Assembly (NCBI RefSeq): GCF_030169785.1
Contig: NZ_CP125854.1
Span: 682,001-746,000, forward strand
Reading direction: 5' to 3'
DNA: 64,000 nt
From: Bdellovibrio sp. 22V
GTDB taxonomy: Bacteria; Bdellovibrionota; Bdellovibrionia; Bdellovibrionales; Bdellovibrionaceae
Part shown: in pieces, positions 8,330 through 16,031 of the stretch
Numbering within the stretch: position 1 is the stretch's first letter
Layout: each line of letters starts with the position of its first letter
The notes under the pieces: generated by a model
Databases searched by the model: none
What the model saw: the letters and a program-made list of their open reading frames with translations, nothing else
Told to the model about the DNA's origin: nothing
Program-made: the position numbers and the translations under genes

Positions 8330-10105
8330 ATGAACGGCGATAATGTGAACAGCACGGAAAAGAATTGGCTCGTTAAGTCTTCTACAAGAATCCTTGGCCC
8401 TTTTACGTTGTCTGAAGTCACAGAACAGCTGCGCACCAAACAGATTTCAATCATTGATGAAATTCGCCAGCCCGAAGGCCGTTGGAGCTACATCCGTGAA
8501 AACAAACTTTTCATGGAAATCGTGCGCAACATTCGCGAAGAGCAAGATGCAAGTTCCGAACAGACCATGACTCAATCCATTGCGCAGCACACGGTGACGA
8601 ATATCACTCGCACCGATGTTCCTGCAATGACCGACGAGTTGACGCCGACACCGGTTCCGCATCACTTGGATATTACGCCTCCACCAGCGTCGATCAAAGA
8701 TGTGACGCCGCCGATTGAACCTGTCAGCAGCCGCTCGGTGGCTGCCGCTCCGGCAAAAAGTTATGGAGCTACAGGCGATTCCCGTTTGCAGGGCAAGATT
8801 CGCAAGAAGTCGAACGTTCTGCGCTGGGCGATGATTGGCGCCGCTGTTCTTGTCGCGGTCGGCGTGGTTTTGACTTTGTCACAAAAAGATAAAAAGAAAA
8901 GCCTGGGTTATGATGAATTGATGGCGCAAGCTATTCGCTATAAGAGCCTCGGACTTTACGAAAGATCATTGCAAACATACATGCGCGCTTCAAAACTTAA
9001 AGAGCCCGATATCGAATCGCAAGTGCAGATGGCTCCGGTTCTTATTTCTGAAGATCGCCAAAGTCTTTTAGGCCGCCGTATTTTGGAAAGAGCTTTGGTT
9101 CAAGAAAATCGCAGTCGTGCGGAAATCGTCGACGCTTATCTGGGCATTGCTGTTTCTTACATGATGGACGGAGATTTAAAACAGGCCGAAGATACTTTGC
9201 AAAAAGCGATCGGGCATGAACCGTTCAATATCTCTGCTTTATTAAACCTCGCGATCATCCAGCAGAAAAAGGGAAATTACGCCGAGGCGATGCGCGACTT
9301 CGATACGATTTATCGTAAAAATCCGCAATCGGTCTTAGCTCTTTTTGGCCGTGCTCTTTCCACCGTGGAAAATGCAAAAACCCGCAACGACGGTTCCGAC
9401 TTGCAAGGGTTGATCCGCGATATTAAAGCGAATGCGCAAAAGACCGGATATCTTCGCCAAGAACTGATGCTTTTCCTTGTCTATGCTCACAATCTTTTGG
9501 GCGATGTCGACGGCGTAAATCAGTCGGTGGTGCAATTCCTGAATCAGATCCCGGGACAAGCGCGCAACTACACGCATCCATTGCATGTCGAATGGCGTTT
9601 CACACAGTGGGATTACTTGGAAAAATACTGCGCAGAGATCTATCAAAAACAAACGCCGAACCCGGAACTCAAAGCATTGCGCGCTGTCTGCTTTATGGAA
9701 GTGAACCGCGATGCCGAAGCGGCAAAACTTCTGCAAGAGGCAATGGCGGAGTCTCCTAAAGATCCTTATGTTCTGGCGACACAAGCAAGTTATTTGGCTA
9801 AAATCGGCCGTCTTCCTGAAGCCATGACCATTTTGAAAATGCCAGAGTTACAAACTTTGTCCGTTAAAAATCTTTTGATGGGCGATATTTGTATTAACAC
9901 ACAAGACGTCGGATGCGCGCAAGCAGCCTACACACAAGCTTATAATCAGGATAAAAAGAATGCGACGGCACTCTATGGTTTAGCTTGGGTGGTTATGCAT
10001 AACAATGACAGAGCAGGCGCTTACGAATATGTCCGTGCGGGTCTTCAATCAGAGCCTAATTTCCTTCCATTGTTAGAGATGCGGGACCAACTGGAGAATG
10101 AGTAA
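8330..10105 (+). CDS. GYF-like domain plus TPR membrane protein
   Basis: This 591-residue protein has three parts. Residues about 12-65 form a GYF_2 (DUF4339)-type domain (LGPFTLSEV with a tryptophan in the following GRWSYIRE). A proline-rich cytoplasmic linker follows. One membrane segment (about 162-184) leads to a long TPR-rich region with repeats such as ALLNLAIIQQKKGNYAEAM. The domain order suggests a cytoplasmic GYF module and periplasmic TPR protein-binding repeats. It begins four bases after the MCE gene and shares one base with the next lipoprotein gene, so it belongs to this operon. Its role is unknown; it could scaffold envelope complexes. The ATG at 8330 has no strong ribosome site, so the start may rely on coupling. 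Confidence 0.8.
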   Translation: MNGDNVNSTEKNWLVKSSTRILGPFTLSEVTEQLRTKQISIIDEIRQPEGRWSYIRENKLFMEIVRNIREEQDASSEQTMTQSIAQHTVTNITRTDVPAMTDELTPTPVPHHLDITPPPASIKDVTPPIEPVSSRSVAAAPAKSYGATGDSRLQGKIRKKSNVLRWAMIGAAVLVAVGVVLTLSQKDKKKSLGYDELMAQAIRYKSLGLYERSLQTYMRASKLKEPDIESQVQMAPVLISEDRQSLLGRRILERALVQENRSRAEIVDAYLGIAVSYMMDGDLKQAEDTLQKAIGHEPFNISALLNLAIIQQKKGNYAEAMRDFDTIYRKNPQSVLALFGRALSTVENAKTRNDGSDLQGLIRDIKANAQKTGYLRQELMLFLVYAHNLLGDVDGVNQSVVQFLNQIPGQARNYTHPLHVEWRFTQWDYLEKYCAEIYQKQTPNPELKALRAVCFMEVNRDAEAAKLLQEAMAESPKDPYVLATQASYLAKIGRLPEAMTILKMPELQTLSVKNLLMGDICINTQDVGCAQAAYTQAYNQDKKNATALYGLAWVVMHNNDRAGAYEYVRAGLQSEPNFLPLLEMRDQLENE

Positions 10106-10773
10106 TGAAAAAGTTCGTCCAGGCCCTTGTTATCTGGATGTCTTTTTTTAGCGGAGCCTGCACAGCGGTTCCTGGTTATCACGTGAGCGAATACGGCGAT
10201 ATTAAGATCGAAGATCCGCCCGAAGACCTCAAAGTTCCGACGCAAGCCTGGAATCTCATGGAGTTTAAAGTCGCAGAAAACGCCGATGATCACGGTGGCG
10301 GTGGCGGCGTTTCGCAGAATAATCTTATCTTTTCTGAAGTCGCGGTCTTTTTAGTAGAGAAAAACAAAGGAATCGTCGAAGGCCAGGCGCTGCGTATTTC
10401 CTTACCGCGAGGCGGGGGAGAAGTGGACTTGTCCCGGTTTATTAAAGATCAGCGCGGCTCCTTCTATGTCGGCTTCGAGTTTCCTGAATTTGAAAATGCG
10501 ACGGCGAAAAAAGTTATATTCGTCAGTCATGCGCGCAAAAGAAGAATTGGAAATCAAGTTTTCGGCGCGGGCTGCAATCAGTTCTTCGATATCAGCGAAA
10601 AGTTTTTTACACAGATGAAGGGGGAGGGTATCAAAGTAAACACGACCCAGAACCGTCATCTCAGTGTCCTGGGCGGAACTTTTTTCTTTGCTGCACAAAA
10701 GGACAAAGATATTCACCTGGCGCAGGTCACTTTCAAAAGTTCTCAACACGCCCCTCTTTTTTGTGAGGAGTAA
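10105..10773 (+). CDS. Predicted lipoprotein, function unknown
   Basis: This 222-residue protein has a short signal sequence ending in the lipobox FSGAC, so the mature lipoprotein would begin at about Cys19. Residues about 65-75 contain a run of glycines (GGGGG). The rest is beta-rich with one central cysteine (GAGCNQFF) and a penultimate-region cysteine (FCEE). I recognise no family. It overlaps the TPR gene by one base and is two bases from the YhaM-like gene. The position suggests envelope work together with the TPR protein. Confidence 0.72.
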   Translation: MKKFVQALVIWMSFFSGACTAVPGYHVSEYGDIKIEDPPEDLKVPTQAWNLMEFKVAENADDHGGGGGVSQNNLIFSEVAVFLVEKNKGIVEGQALRISLPRGGGEVDLSRFIKDQRGSFYVGFEFPEFENATAKKVIFVSHARKRRIGNQVFGAGCNQFFDISEKFFTQMKGEGIKVNTTQNRHLSVLGGTFFFAAQKDKDIHLAQVTFKSSQHAPLFCEE

Positions 10774-10775
10774 AA

Positions 10776-11744
10776 ATGGAAAAACAAACCGTTCAAAGTC
10801 TTAAAGACAAAGACAGTGTGGATTCTCTTTTCCTCGTTAAAGAAAAGCACGTTGCCAATGGAAAAAACGGCCGTCCTTTTATGGGTCTGCAGTTGGGGGA
10901 TGCCACGGGTTCCGTGGATGCTCGCCTGTGGGACCGCGTGGACGAACTGGCGAAAGAATTCGAAGTGGGTGACGTTTTGCACGTCAAGGGCTTGGTGCAG
11001 ATTTTTCAGAATCGCAAACAGTTGATCGTTCATCGTCTGGAAAGAGTCGACTCTGCAACTGTGAACTTTGCGGATTTTATTCCAAGCACGTCGCGCAATT
11101 CTGAAGACATGTTCGTTGAACTTGTACAGATGGTGCGATCGATTAAAAACGATCACATTCGACAATTGGTGATGGATACGTTAGAAGATCCAGAGATTCA
11201 TCCTTTGTTGTTACGGGCTCCCGCCGCGAAATCAATTCATCACGCGTGGCTTGGCGGACTGCTTGAACATATCTTATCGATTTGCAAGATCATGGATTTC
11301 ATGGGCACGCACTACAGTTTTTTAAACCGCGATTTGTTGTTGTTCGGCGGAATCTTCCACGACATCGGAAAAGTGTGGGAGCTTTCTTATGATAACGGCA
11401 TCGCTTACACGGATCGCGGCCGTCTGATCGGTCATATGCAGATCGCCTGTGAGTTGATAGATAAAAAAGCGTCTCGCATTTTAGGATTCAGTGAAGAGCT
11501 GAGAGATATTTGCAAACACATCATTCTGAGTCATCACGGCAAATTAGAATATGGATCGCCGAAACGACCTAAGTTCCTTGAGGCCATGGTGGTAGCTATG
11601 GTAGATGACTTTGACAGCAAGGTCAGCACGCTCAAAACCATCATCGATAATGAGCGTGGTTCCGGTGAAAAGTGGTCACGCTACAACGAGCTCTTTGACC
11701 GTTACTTCCTCCTCGATGACATGAAAGAAAAATTTGAGAAATGA
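10776..11744 (+). CDS. yhaM: YhaM-family 3'-5' exoribonuclease (OB-fold plus HD domain)
   Basis: The 322-residue product has an N-terminal OB-fold nucleic-acid-binding domain (about 15-95, [21 protein letters not shown]) and a C-terminal HD metal-dependent hydrolase domain. The HD domain holds [25 protein letters not shown] (H195, D196) and [16 protein letters not shown], matching YhaM/CBF1-type nucleases. The family degrades RNA or single-stranded DNA from the 3' end in the cytoplasm. It overlaps cysE by four bases. The Bacillus subtilis symbol is used by family similarity only. Confidence 0.9.
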   Translation: MEKQTVQSLKDKDSVDSLFLVKEKHVANGKNGRPFMGLQLGDATGSVDARLWDRVDELAKEFEVGDVLHVKGLVQIFQNRKQLIVHRLERVDSATVNFADFIPSTSRNSEDMFVELVQMVRSIKNDHIRQLVMDTLEDPEIHPLLLRAPAAKSIHHAWLGGLLEHILSICKIMDFMGTHYSFLNRDLLLFGGIFHDIGKVWELSYDNGIAYTDRGRLIGHMQIACELIDKKASRILGFSEELRDICKHIILSHHGKLEYGSPKRPKFLEAMVVAMVDDFDSKVSTLKTIIDNERGSGEKWSRYNELFDRYFLLDDMKEKFEK

Positions 11745-12244
11745 ACCGATTCTTAGAGCTTCTTCAAACTTATAAAAACTACGATCCCGCAGCGAAATCT
11801 TTGGTGGAGATTGCGCTTCTGTATCCGGGACCGAAAGCTCTTTTATTCCATCGTCTGGCACATCGTCTTTACAAAGATAAGATGTACTTCCTTGCGCGGC
11901 TGGTGGCGGAAATCTCTCGCTGGTTGACGGGCATTGAAATTCATCCTGGCGCGACAGTCGGTCATCGTTTAGTGATCGATCACGGTGTCGGCGTTGTGAT
12001 CGGCGAAACGGCGGTGATCGGTGACGACTGTATCATCTTTCATGGCGTGACTTTGGGGGGAACGAAATTCGATCCCGTCAAACGTCATCCTACGGTGGGT
12101 AACAAAGTAATGATCGGAACAGGCGCCAAAGTATTGGGGCCTATCACGATCGGTGACGGCGCCACGATTGGCGCAAATGCCGTCGTCGTTAAAGACGTTC
12201 CTGCCGGCGCTGTGATGTTGGGACCTCTCGCCGCGCAACGATGA
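11741..12244 (+). CDS. cysE: Serine O-acetyltransferase, short form
   Basis: The 167-residue product has a short helical N-terminus and the left-handed beta-helix of serine acetyltransferases. Diagnostic motifs are [18 protein letters not shown], the catalytic-His region [13 protein letters not shown] and the GVTLGGT loop. It makes O-acetylserine from serine and acetyl-CoA for cysteine synthesis. The C-terminus ends early (LGPLAAQR) where family members continue with a VGxPA segment and a tail that contacts cysteine synthase or confers feedback inhibition. It may therefore be less sensitive to cysteine, which is an inference. It overlaps the YhaM-like gene by four bases. Confidence 0.87.
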   Translation: MNRFLELLQTYKNYDPAAKSLVEIALLYPGPKALLFHRLAHRLYKDKMYFLARLVAEISRWLTGIEIHPGATVGHRLVIDHGVGVVIGETAVIGDDCIIFHGVTLGGTKFDPVKRHPTVGNKVMIGTGAKVLGPITIGDGATIGANAVVVKDVPAGAVMLGPLAAQR

Positions 12245-12425
12245 CTCATTGTGTAATATTTAGATGAGTTCTTCTTTAATTCCATTGGTCGTTATATTTG
12301 TTCTCGCTTGAAAAACATTCTCAACCTGTTTTCATGACCCAAGACTAATATTAAAAGCGTCGCTTGCTGCTCCGCGTTTCTGAGAGAATAGAGGTGTTCT
12401 TAATCTAGGCGAAAGGAGTTCGGCT

Positions 12426-12545
12426 ATGAAGCAGACAGAAACAATTCAGACGGTGCCAGCTTCGAACACTCATCAGGGCGAGAGCAACGGAACGACTGCT
12501 CCTGTTCGTAAACGCAACCGTCGCAGACGCTTACCAGCTTGGTAA
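12426..12545 (+). CDS. Small basic 39-residue peptide gene
   Basis: A short ORF begins with ATG 7 bases behind AAAGGAG and ends at TAA, just before a strong intrinsic terminator. The product has a polar N-terminal half rich in Thr, Gln and Asn, then a highly basic end (VRKRNRRRRLPAW). It contains no cysteine and no membrane segment. The ribosome site, the isolated position between cysE and the S4 paralogue, and the dedicated terminator together argue that it is a real monocistronic gene. The Arg cluster suggests nucleic-acid or membrane binding, which is only an inference. I recognise no family, and an RNA gene with a fortuitous ORF remains possible. Confidence 0.6.
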   Translation: MKQTETIQTVPASNTHQGESNGTTAPVRKRNRRRRLPAW

Positions 12546-12552
12546 GTAAAAG

Positions 12553-12581
12553 GCCTCCCGAATTTCCGGGGGGCTTTTTTT
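12553..12581 (+). terminator. Rho-independent terminator after the 39-residue peptide gene
   Basis: GCCTCCCG (12553-12560) pairs with CGGGGGGC (12567-12574) around a six-base loop, with one G-T wobble, and is followed by seven T residues. Confidence 0.88.
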
Positions 12582-12737
12582 ATTTCTGCGCTTTTTCTCT
12601 CAACACGTTTTCAATCTCAATCGACTTTCAAAATCTTTTCGTCGCGCTTTCATCATCTTTAAAATTTCAAGAAGTTCTGTTCTTTCTGTTGGGACACTCT
12701 TAAATCATCCTACGACTATTTGAAGGATAAGATTTCT

Positions 12738-13364
12738 ATGAACAGAACAGGCAAAACACCTCGCTTTAAAAGACAAAGACGTTTGCTCACGGAACTTCCT
12801 GGTATGGGGAAGGCGGGGGCGCTTGAAAGACGTCCTTACCCGCCGGGCCAACACGGTTTGCAAAGACGTAAGTACTCTGAGTTTGCTTTGCAATTGGAAG
12901 AAAAACAAAAATTGAGATTTCACTATGGAGTTCGCGAAGAACAATTCCGCCGCATGATTAATAAGGCGAAGCGTTCTGCGGCGACAAACTGGGTGGAGTC
13001 TTTGGTAAATCTTCTTGAGAAGCGTTTGGACAATGTTGTTTTCCGTTTGGGATTTGCGCCCAGCATTCCTGCGGCAAAACAATTGATCACGCACGGAAAA
13101 GTGATGGTGAATGGTAAGAAGGTCGATATTCCTTCGCAAATCATTCGCGTGGGCGAAAAAATCAGCCTTAAAGCCGCTGCTTATGACAACCAAGTCTATA
13201 TGCAGGCGAAACAAAACCCTCGTCTTCCCTTGCCGACATTTATGACGAAAGAAGAAGTGGCGGGGAAAGAAGAAGGCCGTTTGACGGATGAGCCGACAAT
13301 CGAAGCAGTGCCATTCACATTCGATCCGGGCCTGATCATCGGTTACTACTCAATGAGGGGCTAA
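12738..13364 (+). CDS. rpsD: Stand-alone 30S ribosomal protein S4 paralogue
   Basis: The 208-residue product is a complete S4. It has the N-terminal region with YPPGQHG and RRKYSEFALQLEEKQKLRFHYGVREEQF, followed by the S4 RNA-binding domain (LEKRLDNVVFRLGFAPSIPAAKQLITHGKVMVNG). It has no cysteines in the N-terminal region, so it is of the zinc-free type. S4 binds 16S rRNA early in small-subunit assembly and can act as a translational repressor. The usual location of rpsD is the alpha operon next to rpoA; here it is isolated, so it may be a second copy. The ATG at 12738 is chosen over the in-frame TTG at 12720. It overlaps the next gene by one base. Confidence 0.93.
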   Translation: MNRTGKTPRFKRQRRLLTELPGMGKAGALERRPYPPGQHGLQRRKYSEFALQLEEKQKLRFHYGVREEQFRRMINKAKRSAATNWVESLVNLLEKRLDNVVFRLGFAPSIPAAKQLITHGKVMVNGKKVDIPSQIIRVGEKISLKAAAYDNQVYMQAKQNPRLPLPTFMTKEEVAGKEEGRLTDEPTIEAVPFTFDPGLIIGYYSMRG

Positions 13365-13582
13365 TGAAAACGACGAAATTCATCGAGGCAGAACAAATTG
13401 CCTTCGAAGAAGTATCAGAAAACTGGGTGGCCGTAAAATTCGGAGAGGAAAAGTACGTGATCGACGTGGATACTTTGTTTGATCTGTCTTTCCGTTGCGC
13501 TTCGTTTTTGGCGTACCTTGAAAATCAAGAGGAGCAGAAACTCTGCTCCTCTTGCGAACATTCTGATTCTAAAGTTCATTAA
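13364..13582 (+). CDS. Hypothetical 72-residue protein coupled to the S4 paralogue
   Basis: The ATG overlaps the S4 stop codon (TAATG), so translation is probably coupled. The product is acidic and soluble, with a central segment WVAVKFGEEKYVIDVDTLFDL and a C-terminal LCSSCEH that could bind a metal or form a disulfide. I recognise no family. The tight link to an S4 gene suggests a ribosome-related or stress-related role, which is only a guess. Confidence 0.65.
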   Translation: MKTTKFIEAEQIAFEEVSENWVAVKFGEEKYVIDVDTLFDLSFRCASFLAYLENQEEQKLCSSCEHSDSKVH

Positions 13583-13584
13583 TC

Positions 13585-14310
13585 TTAGAATAACTGCCAA
13601 GCGGGTGATTCACAGACTTGACTGAGAATCGCTCGCCAGCGATCCATGGCTGAAACTTTTTTCGCAGCCAAAGTTTGATTTAAATCCAAAAGTGAATTGA
13701 CGACGAGTTCTTCGGGCGGATCGTTGCGATAGAACAAGCCGTAAGCGGCAGCGACATTGGCCGTACTGATGGCCGACGCCGTTGTCAAACCGACCTTTTC
13801 AAGGGCCGCGTTCACACCCGCATCCGCACCCAAAACGTTTTCACACATTTGAATACGGAACGATTCGCGAACTGTGTTGTCCTCCGTATAGTGCCCGATG
13901 TTTGTATTTGCCAAAGAACCGGAGCAATCGCGCGAAGAATAACTGGAATAGAGATTACAAGCGCCGCCGTATTGCGCGCCTTTGAACTCAATCCATTTGT
14001 CGATCAATGCTTCTAAGTTAGAGATCGGGTATTTCGTTGAAGTGAAGACTTCACGAAAAATTCCCGCAACGTAAGTACGGTTTGCGACAAGCTGTTTTCT
14101 TGTCGGTGCAATTTTCGTATTTGTATTGTCGACAGGATGCGAGCCCATACCCGAACCCTCGTCGTGACCTTGCGGTATCACGACTTCGGAACTCGCCATT
14201 TCAAAACCCTGCATATTTAAAGGCGCACAGTTTTGATAAAGCTGAGTCATCACCGTGCCCCACATAAGGAGAACTATAATCGAGAATTTCTGTCTTAACT
14301 TCTGTCTCAT
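13585..14310 (-). CDS. Secreted lipoprotein-like protein of the DUF1501/DUF1588 operon
   Basis: The 241-residue product has an N-terminal hydrophobic segment ending in LYQNC. This is an atypical lipobox, because the residue before Cys is Asn. The C-terminus (about 180-241) contains DPPEELVVNSLLDLNQTLAAKK and ILSQVCESPAWQLF, which resemble the end of planctomycete-type cytochrome/DUF1592 proteins (a CRxLLxSPxF-like tail). Several cysteines may form disulfides. The ATG at 14310 follows AAGAGGAG. It is the last gene of a three-gene reverse operon and lies 11 bases after the DUF1501-like gene. Function unknown. Confidence 0.72.
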   Translation of the reverse strand: MRQKLRQKFSIIVLLMWGTVMTQLYQNCAPLNMQGFEMASSEVVIPQGHDEGSGMGSHPVDNTNTKIAPTRKQLVANRTYVAGIFREVFTSTKYPISNLEALIDKWIEFKGAQYGGACNLYSSYSSRDCSGSLANTNIGHYTEDNTVRESFRIQMCENVLGADAGVNAALEKVGLTTASAISTANVAAAYGLFYRNDPPEELVVNSLLDLNQTLAAKKVSAMDRWRAILSQVCESPAWQLF

Positions 14311-14321
14311 ACGATCTCCTC

Positions 14322-16010
14322 TTACGCTACGATTTTCGCAGGAACGACAGGTTTAAGAGTTCCATTTGTCAAAGACACCAAAGACGCCGCCGTATTCTTA
14401 TACGGATTGTGATCGACACCTAAAAGAGTCGTCACAGTCGCAGACGCCATAGTTGGTGACGGCATGCCTTTTTGGTTGTAACCAGGGATTTCCGCAGCGA
14501 TGCCTTGTGTGCCGTCGTAAGCCGCGCTGTGACCGGCCAACTTGATGTTGCCAACAACCACAGGACCGTTCGAGAAGGCACCTGAATAAGCGGAAGTAAC
14601 CATCTGATTGAAACCATGGTCGCTGCCGGAGCCGTTAGAGCGCGCTGTACGACCGAAGTCGCCTTGCACTTGCACAACGGTGTTTTGCCAAACTTGGGGA
14701 CCGAGTTGATCCATCAGTTCAAGAATTCCCGCAGCAATACCGCGATAATAAGACGTCGCAAAAAGGACTGCCGCAGCCCCGCCAGTCGCGTGCATATCAA
14801 GTCCGAGGTTGCGAGCCGTCGCCGCAGTCGTGCCCGGAGTTAAAATAGAAAGATTCATTAATGCATCAGCACGAATGTCGATGGAGTTCGAAAGACCTTG
14901 TTTGATGAGGTATTCAGCCATCGCCAGGCTTTCAGCGTAATTTTGCAACGAAACATTTTTAATAGCTTCGCGCACGTCACGCTCTTTGCTTTGTTTGATA
15001 ATATCGCCGGTTCCTAAATTCCAAATCGCGCTTTCATCGGACGTCAAAGGCTTGTCGCTGATCCCGACAAGGTTGATTTCACGCATAGAAGCTTCAATAG
15101 CCGCTTTGTATCGTGCCACCGCATCGGTCCAGAAAGAATCCAGGTTGCCAACGCCTTTTTTCATCATGTTAGAAGCATTTGAAAGATTCTGAGAAACCAC
15201 TTTCGCACCGGTGTTTTCCGAACGAGAGTAGGCTTTCAAGCGAGCTTGTGCAAGTTCCATAGCTTCGGCATGAGCAGTCTTCAAGTTGCGTGTGCCTTTT
15301 GCTGACGGTTGGCCGAAGCCTTCCATCAAAGTATTCAACGGTTTTGTTCCGCCTACTTTACTTTGCGCTTTACCTTGGTTTGAAACGAAAGCTCCGTTAC
15401 CGCCACGGTCAGGCCACTGAACCGAATCAAAAGTCGCTTTTGTATTTTCGGCAACCAAGCCCGAGATTGTCGAGACACCACCAATAGGAACTTGTTGCGC
15501 AAGCATATTGAATTGATGTCCGTCCAAGCCGCTGCCGAAGCCGCGCACGACGAGCATGTGTTTGAGTAGATCCGTCAAAGGTCTCTTCTGACCTTTCGAG
15601 TTGTAAACGTGATGGCTGAACATGTGCGGAGCCAAGACGTTGTTAAAAGCGAATGTTTTGTATGCGAGATCCACTTTGCCTTGGGAATCAATCGTAAAGG
15701 AGTTCGCAATCATTGGATTGATTTTCTTCGTTGCTGCGACCATTGCCAACGCAGGATCGGAATTGCTGACACGCAACCACTGGTCGAATTGATATCGAAG
15801 GGGAGCGCCCGGCATTTGGATATTGATGTAGTTGCGGGATGCATTCACGCCACCGGACTCGCCATAAGCTTTCATGATCAAGCCGTCAGCGATGCCTTCG
15901 GTTAAAGAGCGAAATGGATCGAAAAGAAATGTTCCTGCCCCCAGAGTCAATGCTCCGCCAAGAAAACTTCTTCGAGAGAACGGATTGTTATTTGAAGAAT
16001 CGTTACACAT
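14322..16010 (-). CDS. Tat-exported DUF1501-like protein
   Basis: The 562-residue product has a twin-arginine signal (SRRSFLGGA, residues 12-20) and a long exported domain. QGDFGRTARSNGSGSDHGF near the C-terminus matches the (E/D)FGRT...DH motif of DUF1501 proteins, which are distant relatives of alkaline-phosphatase/sulfatase enzymes. MLVVRGFGSGLDGH in the first third is also consistent. These proteins commonly occur next to DUF1588/DUF1592-type haem-motif proteins, as here. The substrate is unknown. The start codon follows a GGGGGG-type ribosome site, as does that of the upstream gene. Confidence 0.8.
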   Translation of the reverse strand: MCNDSSNNNPFSRRSFLGGALTLGAGTFLFDPFRSLTEGIADGLIMKAYGESGGVNASRNYINIQMPGAPLRYQFDQWLRVSNSDPALAMVAATKKINPMIANSFTIDSQGKVDLAYKTFAFNNVLAPHMFSHHVYNSKGQKRPLTDLLKHMLVVRGFGSGLDGHQFNMLAQQVPIGGVSTISGLVAENTKATFDSVQWPDRGGNGAFVSNQGKAQSKVGGTKPLNTLMEGFGQPSAKGTRNLKTAHAEAMELAQARLKAYSRSENTGAKVVSQNLSNASNMMKKGVGNLDSFWTDAVARYKAAIEASMREINLVGISDKPLTSDESAIWNLGTGDIIKQSKERDVREAIKNVSLQNYAESLAMAEYLIKQGLSNSIDIRADALMNLSILTPGTTAATARNLGLDMHATGGAAAVLFATSYYRGIAAGILELMDQLGPQVWQNTVVQVQGDFGRTARSNGSGSDHGFNQMVTSAYSGAFSNGPVVVGNIKLAGHSAAYDGTQGIAAEIPGYNQKGMPSPTMASATVTTLLGVDHNPYKNTAASLVSLTNGTLKPVVPAKIVA

Positions 16011-16031
16011 ATTTTGTTCCCCCCATGCCCC

